Positions 9,842-22,027 of a DNA stretch of 64,000 nt are shown piece by piece (the stretch's first letter is position 1; each line of letters opens with the position of its first letter). The notes beneath the pieces were generated by a model. That model saw nothing but the letters and a program-made list of their open reading frames with translations, did not search any database and was not told where the DNA came from. A program made the position numbers and the translations under genes. The stretch is from the NCBI RefSeq assembly GCF_947179165.1, contig NC_077247.1, positions 9,139,001-9,203,000 on the forward strand, written 5' to 3'. This stretch comes from Solanum dulcamara (taxonomy: Eukaryota > Streptophyta > Magnoliopsida > Solanales > Solanaceae).

Positions 9842-12731
9842 TGTTATACCCCGTACTTTTGCACTTCGAAAGACTTTGGTACCTTGAGAGGTTCTTGAGT
9901 TTCTTAAAAAAATAAATTCTTAAGCTTCTTAAGTTTCTTGAAATATTCCTAAGTTACTAAAAGCTTCTTAGAAGTTACCATTAGAGCCGGATAGGCTATA
10001 ACACTATCAAACAACTCTAAGAAAAGGAGAATATGATACCCCATGGCAGGGAAGATTGGAAATAAAGTTATAGGAATCCAGAAGGAAGTGGAGGCCAAGT
10101 AGTGAGTCGTAGGACCCAACTTACTTGTGTAATCTATTACTTTGGATGTGTTACATAGGTAAGCTACCAAATTGGAAATTTTACATACTTAAGCTACTTG
10201 AGTACGTATCAAGCTTACGTAGCAAGGATTACATAGATTTGTAAAAGAAGATGAGATTATGAACCCACGAGGGGAAAAAGAAGGTGACATGTGGAATCAT
10301 GAGAGAGTGCCATGTGGTAGCAACTGGATCAAGAGGGTGGGCCCCACATGCCATATGGCAGCCCATGATTGGAGGAAGGGATGTGTTGGCCCAATGAGGG
10401 CTTGACACGTGTCACTACTTAGGGTTTGACATGTGTCACCACTTAGGGGATGACATATGTCCCCTCCTAAAGTGGCCTCTATATATATATTTTATGACTT
10501 TTTAGGCTCATACTTATCCTTTAACTTCATCCTCATCAAGAAAATTCTATAAAAGAGGAGAAGGGAAACCTCTAGCTAGAAGAGAAAGAGAGCTACGGTT
10601 TTGGGAGGAGAAAGAGGTAAGTTATCCGATTTCATTCTGTGAATTAATTATATGGGGTATACCACAAAGGTATGAAGGTTTTATTAATATAAATTTATGG
10701 TTTGGATCATCCCAAAATGGATAAAAAACAGCCACAAAGTTTCAGTCGCGCTAGAAGAGCTTTCGAGGAGAGTTTTGGTGAGTTTTGGGCAAGTTAAGGC
10801 TTTCCCTTTAAAATTGAAGTTTATGATGTTGTTATAGGGTATATTACATGTCTTAAGTGAGGCTGGAAGTGGAAAAAGGTATAAGTATGCTAGACGTTAG
10901 AAATAAACTAAATTGATGTCGTAGTAGGTAAATCGAAGTCTAGTAGTGTGTTGTTGTTGTGGTGCTACAGGTTGGGGTTGGTTTAATTGCGTGTTTCAGG
11001 GATGAAAGGTACTCAAAAACGGGTGTGGGTTTTGCTTTTTGCGGTCACACAACCCTCTGGTTCGTATGGTAAAAGGTTTTTTGAAATAAAGGTTAAAAAC
11101 TCTATTTTGATATCATAGTTTTGAGCTAGTGGTTTGGAGTTGTATTGAGTAATCTTGAAGTGATTTACTTGTATATATGCTTCTGGTTGTTTTTTTTGGT
11201 ATGGTTGTTGACATGGTGACTGAGTTAAAATCTCGGGGATGTTGAAGCTATGGGGGAGATGCTGCCCGATTTTTAGTAACTTAGGAACTAGTAATGAACT
11301 AGTGAGGGAAATGGATAAGGAAATGACCTCTATGGAGACTTGGTTGTAGAGTTGGAATTGGAAAGTGAAAGGTCATTAACCATAGTATTAATTTCATGTT
11401 AAATAGGTTCAAGAGACGACGAGGAGAACGTATTTGGAGTAATTCGTAAGAGGTATGTAAAGTTAACTGTTCCTTCTTTTGTCATGTCTTTGGCATAAGT
11501 ATGTAAAGCTAACCGTTCTTTATCTTGACATGTTTTGACATAAGTATATAAAGCTAATTTTCCTTTTTTGCATTGTTTTTATGAAACAAGTATATGACTT
11601 TATATGAATCTAAGAAAGTTCCTATTCGTAGAGCCGCTAAGATGGCCAACTTCTTGATTTTCCAAAGGATATTTTATCGTACCTAGATATGTGTATATGA
11701 TTCTAAAAGTTCTATTTGGATATAACTCATAGTGATATTCAAAAGCTACTTGATACGACTCTTGTCTTGACTTTTGAATAATAGCTCATTTTGTTAACTC
11801 TATCGAGTCTCAAAAATGATTTAAAGTGCATTTAGTTTCTCATTACTCAACTCGTGGATGCCTCAATGCTTCCTTCACCGAGCCAGGGGCAGGTTTTATT
11901 ATCGTGCGTACTTTTATGCATTATTCACTGTGCCCTAACGTGAGAGGGCAGGTACGACCTGTACTTGGGTTTTGTGGAGTTATGATGTACCATGTACACA
12001 TATGATATGATCTGATATGACCATCTGATGTGATATGATCTAATACAGAGATATTCCCTACTCTGGAGTTATGATGTGCTGTGGCGCCAGTGATGGGGAG
12101 GCAACCATGATTTGTTCACCGAGTCCCATAATGGGGCCGGATATGGCATACGTTTTTCTGCATACATTATCTGTGGTTATGAAAAACATTTTGATATTTT
12201 GGATATTTTGCTCATGTTTGCACCTTCTATTCTAGTAATGGCTTTACCTATTACAGTCCATGCTTTACATACTCGGTACATTATCTGTGCTGACCCCCTT
12301 TCTTCGGGGGGCTGCATTACATGACCGCTGGTACAGACACTCGATTTTCTAATTCGCTCGCTTAGGACATCCACCCTGTTGGTTGGCAGTACTCCTTTGT
12401 CTGGACCCCTATTTTGGTACTAACTTTTCTGTTGTACATTTGTACATATTGGTTAAGGGTACGATGGGGCTCTGTCCCATCATATGACTAGGCTATTATT
12501 CTGTAGAGGTCTGTAGACTTGTGATGTGGTTTATGTATATATGTTTTGGGCTTTATGGTCTGTGATGGCCTTAACGTCCCTCTTGTGCTATATCTGTTCT
12601 CATGCGCTCTTTAGCGACCCCTTTTTAATTTCTACTTTTGTTTATTCTGCTAACATGCTAAGTGGGGCTAAGGGTACGTATAAGTGCCCAACTCGGGTAC
12701 CAATCACGACCTATGGAGTTGGATCGTGACA
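9842..12731 (+). repeat. Element E 3' LTR (2.9 kb)
   Basis: Full-length partner of 2854-5768. Starts TGTTATACCCC after the purine tract and ends TCGTGACA, followed by the target duplication TATTG. It keeps the canonical TG...CA ends. Confidence 0.88.
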
Positions 12732-13109
12732 TATTGTAATGTACTAAATTTACTATTTGACTTGGAGATATTTGTAAGAAGTATGAACAGTTTACTTTGG
12801 TACTCGTAATATTGGGAATAGTTTATAACATGAACTGTAGTGGTATGGAATGATACATGGAAATCATAAAGTATTTTCTTAAATTATTTTGAAAAGTTGT
12901 TCCACCATAAATTGGAAGTTTTATTTGGTTGCATTTTAGATCAAATAAATTTTTAAAAGGCAGTTTTTTATACCTTTAACACTTTTAAATTAACTAATTT
13001 CACTACTAGATTATGATTAATATGTCTTATGTTAAGGTTCTTCAAAATTTTGCAAGTATTATATAAGTTTATTTTTAAGAAGTGGCATCCTCCCAAGAGG
13101 GTCGCTGCA
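12732..13109 (+). repeat. Element F 5' LTR, second visible segment
   Basis: Resumes F's LTR after the duplicated TATTG. It matches about 57791-58152 and ends GAGGGTCGCTGCA at 13109, compared with GAGGGTCGCTACA at the end of the 3' LTR. A primer-binding site follows 4 bp later, which fixes this as the end of the 5' LTR. Confidence 0.9.
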
Positions 13110-13113
13110 AATA

Positions 13114-13127
13114 TTAGTATCAGAGCC
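13114..13127 (+). other. Primer-binding site of element F
   Basis: TTAGTATCAGAGCC is close to TGGTATCAGAGCC, the complement of initiator tRNA-Met, with G to A in the second base of the core. It lies 4 bp beyond the LTR end. Confidence 0.8.
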
Positions 13128-13309
13128 TAGGTTTGTGGTTCTAGGACTTCTATTGTGATTTGCTTGTATACTTGCTTCTTTTTTGAAAGTTTGGCTCTAT
13201 TATGTGGTCACGTACATGGTTAATATTATCTTTAATGCATGTAGATTTCATATGCATCATGTACACGTCCCTAACGCAATATGATCATCCTATTTGAAGG
13301 AATTAAGTT

Positions 13310-14553
13310 ATGGTCACTTCTTGTAATAGACCTATGGAAGCTGCTCGTAAATATTCGAGTGACTCTTTCCCAACCTCATGCACTAGTAGGGGTTGGAAAA
13401 CATTCCTAAGATTAATATGTCCCTTGTACTAGTGGGTATGAAGTGGAAAATTATCAAGTTGTAAGAGCTAGTCCACATCCTCATATGAGTCATAGTACTC
13501 AGGTTATGAATCCTTCTTTCCAATAGATTGTTGAATTCTTCCACCACATGGTTGAAATTATGCATGATCCCAATGGGATAAACCTTGAGAAAATGAGAAA
13601 AATGGGTGGAGTTGAGTTTGAAGGCACTGTTGATCTCACTGATACTGAATAATGGCTGGAGTGCATGGAGAGGACGTTTGAATAGCTGAAGTGTTCATAT
13701 GTTGACAAATTTATGTATCCTATCTCACTATTACAAAAGGATGCTTATGATTGGTGGGTAAGTGTTCCAAATGCCACGATAAAACCTCTGGTTCTTACTT
13801 AGGATGATTTTGTCAAAGAATTTTGTATAAAGTATGTCCTACCTGCTTATTGTGATGCAAAGAAAAATGAGATTATAAATTTAAGGTAACGGGGCAGGTC
13901 TATTGATGAATATCAATAGAAGTTTCTCATACTTTCTCGTTATATTAGAGGTATTATTAATGAAGAAAAAGATAAGTGCAGGAGATTTGAAGACGGTTTG
14001 AATGGTTCAATCAGAAAGAATGTGGCAATCCTGCAACATGAGAACTTTTGCAAATTAGTTTCTGTTGCTTTTACTTGGGAAAAATTTGATAAGAAAGAAG
14101 CTAGTAGACATAAAAACAAATTCTAAAAGCCTAGATCAGATTTTGGAGGTCCATCTAAAAAGGGAAGGTTTGATGATTCTAAAGTTGGTAGTGTTAACAG
14201 GCCAGCTCAACATAATCAGAATCAATTTTTTTTACAGTTAGCACTCTTAATTATGGATAAGGCAGGACTCACGTTCCCACTCATGCACAATGTGGAAAGA
14301 ATCATTATGGTACTTTCAGGAGAGCTCTAGTGCATGTTTTAATTATGGGAGCTTTGATCATAAAATGAAGGATTGTCCTAATCCTAATCATGTTCCTTCC
14401 TTGCACATTGAAGGCTCAGATCAGAAGCCTTCTACTAATCCTCCTCAAACTAATAGAGGTGAAAGACCTAAAAAGACCCTAGCAGCAGGGGCAAGTGGAG
14501 AAAATCAAGCTAGTGGGTCAAGGGCTACTACAAGAGCTTATGCTATGAGGTAG
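13310..14553 (+). pseudogene. gag: Element F gag (broken)
   Basis: Remnant of a Ty3/gypsy capsid-nucleocapsid gene. The first ATG after the primer site is at 13310. The capsid-like part is about 13500-14100, with GVEFEGTVDL, DWW and the helix-rich retrotransposon-gag pattern (DFVKEF, INEEKDKCRRFEDGL). The nucleocapsid part at 14290-14553 has a zinc knuckle of the CX2CX4HX4C type, read as CFNYGSFDH...C, in which the second cysteine has become tyrosine. At least five stops and two frame changes interrupt it. Several stops stand where the family has glutamine or tryptophan. It ends with the AYAMR motif that often closes gag in Tekay/Del-like elements. Confidence 0.85.
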
Positions 14554-14559
14554 AGGGAT

Positions 14560-14628
14560 GATTAAGATGGACAGGACATGATCATTGGTAAATTTCCCTT
14601 ATTTGGCTTATGTGCGTTTACACTATTT
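14560..14628 (+). pseudogene. Element F protease, first residues only
   Basis: After gag the frame runs through IIGKFSLFG to a TLFEP-like stretch. This corresponds to the start of the retroviral-type aspartic protease just before its active-site triad. The sequence then changes into C-family LTR. Protease, RT, RNase H and most of integrase of F are missing and were probably lost in the deletion that also removed C's outer end. Confidence 0.55.
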
Positions 14629-15662
14629 GAACCATGCCTGGTGGAGTGAATTGGGGACTTGAACCACAAATTAAGGCAAATCAATCAACATTAGGATCAA
14701 CGACTAATTGAGCATCATGAGGAATACCTCCAAATAGAGCGTCATCAATAAATCACTCTAGCCCGAACCCTATTTAACCAAAATCGATGAATTGATTTCT
14801 GAATCATGAATTAATTAACCAGAACTAATGAAAATAAGGGAATTATGGGCAATAGGTTCTCAAAAGTGGTGTTACTTCCTAGCTAAGGCCCAGACTATTA
14901 TACTCAAGTTTGCTACATCAGAGTACCGGGATCTAAGCGATATTTCAAGACCTAATGACTCCAAAAGTACACAAGTCTATGGTAATTACTAGTCTAAGCC
15001 TAGACTAAGGCCAAACATGCTTCCAACGATAGAAACAAACCACACAAATGCACACCACAAGGTATAGATGATCAACAACAACAATAGACATGCTTCAATA
15101 ACCCGAAGTACCCGAATAGAGACTAAGGCATGAGTTCTAAGAGTTTAGCATGCTCAACCACCAATTACCCCTAAATTCACAAAAATCAACATATAAATGC
15201 TAAATCATGCTCAGTCTACTTAGAGAGAAGTTGTAGCCTACCTGTAAGCCGATCGCATATGCTACAAATCTCGTAACTAGAGATTTTCCCTTCTCTATGG
15301 CCTCAAAACTCTACCACGCTATCAAAACTAGAATCACAACACTATTATGGTAAATTTAACACAAAATTTATCAAAATCGAAGACAAACTAGTTTCAGAGT
15401 TAAAAAGGGGAACATGGGACCTGCTCTGGTAATTATAGAATTGACTCTGTGAAAAGGTCCTAAATACCACCCTAAACTTGTGTTCCAAAATGGGACACAA
15501 TTCGGAGTTCGGAACAGCTCTAAATTCAAACATGCAAGAAAACCCAATTTTAAGCTTAAAAATAACAAGCGATGGCAGCAGCTATAAGAGCATATTTACC
15601 TCAAACAATGCCTCCTCAACTATTCCCAAACACTCCTCTATGTAGCCACGAAGATTCCAGAT
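14629..15662 (-). repeat. Element C 3' LTR, outer segment
   Basis: Matches about 53620-54635 of the 5' LTR, including the GGTGGAGTGAATTGGGGACT stretch at the left and the GCCACGAAGATTCCAGA stretch at the right. The left edge (about 14629) is a deletion junction with F's protease. Solo LTR D interrupts it at the right, after the duplicated GCCCC. Confidence 0.85.
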
Positions 15663-17351
15663 GCCCCTATTACACCCCACACTCTTGAGCTCGGAATGTC
15701 TCTTAAGTTCTTTAGACATTATCATGTGAGCCGGATAAGCTACGACTCTATCAAATGACTTTAAGGAAAGACAAATGTGATACCCCATAGTAGAGAAGGT
15801 TGAAAATAGAGTCATAAGAATCCGGAAGGAATTGGAGGCCAAGTAATGGGTCGTAGGACTCAATTTACCTACGTAAGCTACTAACTTAGAACTCTTACAT
15901 ACTTGAGCTACTTGAGGACATACCAAGCTTAAGTAGTACGGATTACATAGGCTCTTAAAATAAGATGAGATTACGAACCCACGAGGAAGGGGAAAAGACG
16001 ACGCGTGGCAGCCAATGGAAGAGCGACATGTGGAAGTACCTTAATCAAGTAGGTGACCCACCTACTTAGGGTCAAGTAGGTGACCCACCTACTTGGGAGG
16101 TGGGGCCCACAAGGACACATGGTAGCCTAGGGGTAAGGCATAGATTCGTGGCCCAATAGGGGCTGGACAAGTATCACCCTATGGGTATGACACATGTCAC
16201 CTCCTAGGACCACATATATACATGTATATCATGTCTTAAGTTCAGTTCCTACACTTAAACTTCAGCAACCAAAAAGAAAAGCAAACCCTAGAATGAGAGA
16301 GAAAAATGTGACGGCTTGGAGGAAAAAAATAGGTAAGTCCCGATTTCTCTCCATAAATTAATTAGATAAGGTATTCTTCTATAAAGTGGAGGTGGTTAAT
16401 AACATAACTTACCTATTTTAGGGCAGCAAAAACGAGTAACAACTAGCCACAACATTTCAGCCGCGTCAAGGAGGTTCCGAAGTTAATTTTTAGCAAGTTT
16501 GGAAAGCCATATGATAAGCTATAGCTTGATTCTCTTCTCCCACGTTTTTTCAAGGATTTGGAAATTTTATGAGGGTGTGAATAATGTGAATTTAGGGTTT
16601 TGAGAGCACCAAAAGGACAGAAAATAGTCCACACAGTTTCAGCGCGACTAGAGAAGTTCCAAGGCAAGTTTTGGCTAATTTCGGATAAGGTAAGACTTCT
16701 CCTTTAAATTTGGAATTTATGGGGTTTTTATGTAGGGTATTATATACCTTTTATACTGCTTGAAGTATAAAAAAGGTCATGTAAATGCTCAACAATAGAA
16801 ACAATTGAAAGTGAAGTCGTCGTAGTTGAATTGTAGTTGAAATGGGGTGTTGTGCGTGTGGGGTGATGCTGAAGGTGTGTGATGATGTGTTGCAGGGAAT
16901 AAATGTATTTTAAAAGGGTTGTGGGTGCTTATAGTTTCAGCCACACGACCCCTCGTTTTGTATAATTAAAGGTTTTGCGAAACAAAGACTAGAAACCCTA
17001 TTTTGGTATTACAATTTTCAGCAAGTCGGATGGAGTTTATATTGTGTAATGTTGCCATGTTTTACTTGTTTATGAGCTGGATGTTGTTGTTGTTGGTTGG
17101 CTGTAGTAATTAGGTATGTAATTGAGAATTCGGATAGGAAATATTATAGGAGAGATGCTGCCCAATTTCCGTTAACTCCTTAACTAGTTAAAGACTAGTC
17201 GAGAAGGGAGAATAAGGAATTGATTCCTATGGGTGCTTGGTTGTGGATTTAGGAATTGGAAAGTCAAAAGTTACTAACCTTAGTATTACTTCTATGTTAA
17301 ATAGGTTAAAGGAGTACCAAAGCGAGTATGGACGCGACTAACCCATAACAG

Positions 17352-17490
17352 GTATGTGAAGCTTTCTTTTGGCATGTTTTTGGAATAAGTATGTAAAGCT
17401 TATCCCTTCTCTTGGCATGTTTTTGGCATAAGTAGGTAAAGCTATTCTTTTTTATTTTGGCATGTCTTAGATATAAGTTATGAATGGTTT
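17352..17490. repeat. Short tandem repeat, about 40-bp unit, in solo LTR D
   Basis: GTATGTGAAG/GTATGTAAAG/GTAGGTAAAG words at 17352, 17389 and 17432, each followed by a pyrimidine run and GGCATGT, with a decayed fourth unit. Counterpart of the array at 4481-4620 in the E LTR. Confidence 0.7.
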
Positions 17491-18093
17491 GTATATGGAA
17501 CTTGGGGATAGTTCCATTCGTAAAGCTCTGAGTACAGTCCATAATTATTATCCATTTCGTAATGGTGGAACTCCTGTAATAGTTGAGCTATTGCCTTTTT
17601 AAGGCTTCTATAGGATAAAAGGTAATATATGTAGAGCCTATTGACTCGTGTTCACTTCTAAATGCTAAGGCTCTTAAGGTAGCTGAGCTATCACCCTCAA
17701 GCCTTCTATACAGGAAATAGTAACCGGATGCATGGGAAGCATGAACTATAACTCTTATTCATTTCTTAATATCGAAGTTCTTGAAGTAGTTGAATTGCTA
17801 CCCTCGAGTCCCTATATGATGAATACTAATTGAATGTATGAGGTCCCATGCCTAAGAACTCTATAATGACAAGTGTCTCTAATTGCATAAGCCGTTTGGT
17901 ATTACCTTAATAAAAGCCTAGGACTCTTGAGACTCCGTCGATGTGGCCCCTAATGGAAGTTAAAGGATACGTGAGACGATGATAGTTTTAATACTCAAAT
18001 GATAGTCCATGATGATTGTTATATCGAATCTCAGATGATGAACTAATTGCATATGGTTCCTCATTACTTTACTCGTGCAGGTTGTTAATACGT

Positions 18094-18500
18094 CACTCAC
18101 CGCGTCCCATGAAGGGCCGGGCAGGATAAACTCACCGCGTCCCATGAAGGGCCGGGCATGATAAATTTACCGTATCCCATAAAGGGCCAGGCATGATAAA
18201 CTCACAGCGTCCCATGAAGGGCCGGGCATGATAAATTTATCGCATCCCATAAAGGGCCGGGCATGATAAATTCACCACGTCCCATGAAGGGTCGGGCATG
18301 ATAAATTCACCATGTCCCATGAAGGGTCGGGCATGATATATGATGAAATGATTATTCATCGTGCCTCATAAAGGGCCGGGCATGATATATGTGATACAAT
18401 GATTATTCACCGCGTCCCATGAAGGGCCGGGCATGATAAATGATAAAATGACATCTTCATTGAGTCCCTTACTGAAGGGTCGGATATAGTCTGTAGGCAT
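18094..18500. repeat. Minisatellite, 35-bp unit, about 9-10 copies, in solo LTR D
   Basis: Units have the form CACCGCGTCCCATGAAGGG then (C/T)CGGGCATGATAAA. The first six are 35 bp; the last three or four carry an extra 14-16 bp of ATGAT-rich sequence. Units 2 to 5 alternate CTCACCGCG...ATGAAGGG with TTTACCGTA...ATAAAGGG, which suggests growth by 70-bp dimers. The related E and D-like LTRs have only one or two scattered copies of this motif. Confidence 0.9.
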
Positions 18501-19212
18501 GCATGTGGAAATATAGTGACACACTTATAGCACCAAGTTCCATAGTGGGCCAGGTATGGAATGTAAGGAAGGTATACATGCCCTCATGTCATAAGATGCA
18601 GGTAGAGAAATTTGTTAACTGTTATATTTATTTCCTGCGTCCCTACTTCAGTTGTCAGCTCAGTTATGTATTATTATGATTTATATACTCAGTACATATA
18701 TCGTACTGACCCCTCATTCTTCGAGGGCTGCATTTCATGCCCGCAGGTACAGATGTTTAGTTTGGAGATCCGCTAACTTAGGGTTTCTACTCAGTGATAT
18801 TGGGAGCGCTCCACTGTTTCGGAGCCTAACTTTTGATACTAGTCATGTAATATATATGTATTTAATTATCCAGGGATACGACGGAGGCCCTGTCCTGCCA
18901 TATCTTGCTTTTACTATTCTTAGAGGTCTGTAGACATATGTACATGTGGGTTGTTTATAAGTTTATTTCGACTGTGCCTATACGACAGGTTGTAAATGTT
19001 TTTTATGTTATGACAGCCTCGTCGGCTCGCGTGCCCTTTCATGATATGATACGAATGAAAGAGGCTACATGTACATGAAAAAGTTTTCAACTATTGAGGC
19101 TTTTGGGTATAATGTCACATCACACACGGTTCAACTTAGGTGTAGCTGATAGATATGCATAGGGGGGTCCAGGTTGGACCCCAATCGCGGCCTACGGGGT
19201 TGGGTCGTGACA

Positions 19213-19741
19213 GCCCCAATCTTCAAATCACCCAAAACAGACTTGTATTGAGATACTTATCACTATTTCAACCTTTAGAATTATGGTTGATCACATCTGG
19301 TCTCTTATTTAAGAGATCAGAAAAAATACTCTACACGATCGTGGAGCCAAAGGCTCATAATCGCGGCCCATTTACGGGCGGATCATCACGATCGCAGAGG
19401 TGAAACCTCGCAATCGCGAAGAACAAAAAGGGGTCAACGCAGTCAACCCTTAATTGCCATATTAAGAGGGGACCACATAATTATGGAAGGAAAATAGATA
19501 GAACTTGGTGGTCACGACCAAGGGCCTCACGAATTCGAAGTCCATTGGTGTCCTACACCAGCAAAGTGCTGCAACAACACTTTTGGCCAAGTTCAAAATT
19601 TTGACGGGGTGCTCAAGATTAGTTTGGAACCTTATGCGCACAAACGAGATATGCTACCCCACCAAATTTGATGGTCTAGACTCAATGGCGCATTTGAAAT
19701 TTCTATACGAGGTCATTTTAATAAAAAATGGATCCTACACC
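19213..19741 (-). repeat. Element C 3' LTR, middle segment
   Basis: Matches about 54640-55130 of the 5' LTR; shared landmarks include AAGTCCATTGGTG and AGTGCTGCAACAA. Bounded on the left by the D duplication GCCCC and on the right by the A duplication ACACC (19737-19741). Confidence 0.9.
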
Positions 19742-21811
19742 TGTAATATTCCAACTATTTGAAGGTTGGGATATGATATAATCAGGTTACGCATTCCAAA
19801 AATGGTCTCGGTGGATTTTTAGAACCTGTATATCGAAAGATAATTTTTTTAAAAAAAATATATTTCAAGTAGGGTGAGCACAGGTCCATGTCGCGGACTT
19901 GTTCCCCCATAGTGTAAATTTTTCTCAAGTCAAAATCTGTCCAAAATCTCATTCGCTCAAAATTGGCTATTAGGGAACAAGTCTGCGTCGCGGGCTTGGG
20001 TGTGGTTTTCTATCCGAATTTAGTTTTAAAGTAGGGATATTTTAGACTTTTCCCTAACTATTATTTAATAAAGCTAGACATTTTGACAACCTAATTCGTC
20101 TCTATAGACTAACCTAAACCTCTAATTTCATTCATTCTACCATAATTCACCTATTCAAATAATTATCTCTCTACAAAAACTCTCAAAGCCTTCATTGAAT
20201 CTCCTCAAGGAATTATCTCAATCTCTCCATCAAAACTCCGTAATTCTTCAAATTTCTTTGGTCTTCTCACTCAAGGTATGTGGGTATGTAATCCTAGGGT
20301 ACTTTCACCTAAGAAGCCCAATCAATTTCTCATCTTTTTTATCAAAATTCAAACATGTATTTTAATGGTTTTATGATCTCTATTTTAACTGCATGAATTA
20401 TGATTCTAGTTATAATTATGAGTCTATTTTAATATAAATTGATGATTATTGAATGAAATTGAAGAGTTCTCTATGAATTTTCCTACATTGATCTTCAGGG
20501 CTCATGATATGTATTATGAGTATTTTCAATTATACTTCCAATTGATTTTATCTTTATGAATTATGTCTGGTTTGATAGAAAGTATATGATCATGCATGTT
20601 TTCAATCCAATTTTATAATTGTTAAGTCAATTGATCATTTATTCATATTTTACCTTATTTTCAAGTATAAGTTTATGATCATGGAATTTCAAGTATGGAA
20701 GCATGTTTTATAAATAAGGGTGTCTTAAGACCCTAATGATGTTTCTATGAAAAGGATTAATAATGATGAAAGGCCTACACCCACATTAAATAAATCACAG
20801 GACAATAAGCTATTCTTATGAACAGGTTTTATGAATTATGATTATGAAAAGCTTATGATTTATGTCAAGTATGATTTATGATATTGATATGTATTCCGTG
20901 TGATGTTGACTTAGCACCGAGAGAACTTTTAGGCAGGGACTCGATTCAAGAGGTCCTTTGTAGCAATCTCTAGTCCCTTAACTATGTTACCACCGTAGGT
21001 TTGCCAATATGGCCTAGCTAGTAGATCCACATATAACACATACTCATGTCATATGGAGTCTACCTTGGAAAGTAGTCTTCCCCTTCTTAATGTGGGGATC
21101 ATCGGATTTCATGTTACAACTCGCATAGTCTTATTGTTGGATATGGTTATCTCTGTCATATGTATGGTACTTATGATATTTTAAATGACTACTCCTTACT
21201 TTTATATGATACTCTTATGATTTATTGTGCATTGATCCTCCTCATGTTCACTTATGATTTTACCATCTCTTTTGTCATGATATTTGAAATGGTCAATTGC
21301 ATAATATGATTTAATTATGCATTGCATTGCCTATATGCTTAGTACATTCACACGTACTAACACATACTTTATTGCCTACATTATATTATAATATAGGGAA
21401 AGATGCTCCATCCTATTCTTGTGGCTAGTCGGTGATCTATTTTGAAGATTTGTGTGGTGAGTCCTCATCCTTCGAGGGCAAGCTGAGTCATTCCCTCTTT
21501 TATTGTTGTTTTTGAACTATGATGATGTTGTGAGACTATTCTATCTCTTGTCATTACTTTATTTGAGGGTGAGCTAGGAACATGTCCTAGTCCCAACCTA
21601 TGTACTCATGTAGAGGCATGTTGGGCATATTGTGTAAGGAGTCTATGTTGTCTTGATTTTCTCTAGTTATGCTATATCATCTTGGACTTTTATTAGTTTC
21701 TGCTTAATGCTTACCTTATATATGCTTATGATATGCTAAGAGGCTTGGTTGGGGTTTCTTTGGGAATCCTAATCACCATGTCATAGCTAGGCCATAGTTC
21801 AGGTCATGACA
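19742..21811 (+). repeat. Element A 5' LTR (2.07 kb)
   Basis: Starts TGTAATATTCC and ends GGTCATGACA at 21811. It matches 27792-28455 plus 45674-47037. A related LTR in the opposite orientation lies at 58462-63107. A GC-richer, CG-containing patch (about 19880-20000) sits in the otherwise AT-rich first part. Confidence 0.92.
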
Positions 21812-21814
21812 AAC

Positions 21815-21828
21815 TTGGTATCAGAGCA
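21815..21828 (+). other. Primer-binding site of element A
   Basis: TTGGTATCAGAGCA lies 3 bp after the 5' LTR. This is the standard initiator tRNA-Met type, unmutated in its core. Confidence 0.88.
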
Positions 21829-22027
21829 CAAGATTTTAAAGTGTCCTAGAGAGTCCATCATGCCTCATCAATTAAAGTATTATTAAGGGGTGTGAAGTGT
21901 TCTATATTTATGAGTAAGAGGCTATAAGGATTCTTCGGAAATCTTCACTTCTTTCATGACCTATGTCATGCGATAGAATATACTCTGTCTTTTCTCTCAA
22001 ACAATTGTTCTTTGAAATTTTCAAAAA

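Larger units (their letters stand above)
2854..12731 (+). mobile_element. Element E: non-autonomous LTR retrotransposon with duplicated core
   Basis: A 9.9-kb insertion bounded by TGTTATACCCC at 2854 and GTGACA at 12731, flanked by the direct duplication TATTG (2849-2853 and 12732-12736). The uninterrupted copy of the target in F's 3' LTR has the site once. The order is 5' LTR, primer-binding site, internal region, purine tract, truncated LTR, second internal region, purine tract, 3' LTR. No gag, protease, RT, RNase H or integrase motif was seen in any frame, so it resembles a large retrotransposon derivative (LARD) mobilised by another element. The long LTRs belong to the same superfamily as solo LTR D (15668-19212). 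Each internal copy carries a 5S-rRNA-derived segment. Confidence 0.88.
15668..19212 (+). mobile_element. Solo LTR D (3.5 kb)
   Basis: A single LTR, from TATTACACCCC (TG mutated to TA) at 15668 to GGGTCGTGACA at 19212, flanked by the direct duplication GCCCC (15663-15667 and 19213-19217). The same site in the intact C 5' LTR reads ACCCC once. There is no primer-binding site, internal region or second LTR, so it is a recombination remnant. The LTR is related to the E LTRs and closer to the copy at 60046-62712. It contains two tandem arrays. Scattered ORFs such as 15582-15926 and 18652-18933 have no recognisable product. Confidence 0.9.

Noticed and set aside
18094..18500. CRISPR-like array with regular repeats and spacers
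   Set aside because: Units are directly adjacent with no unique spacers, and the setting is plant retroelement DNA.
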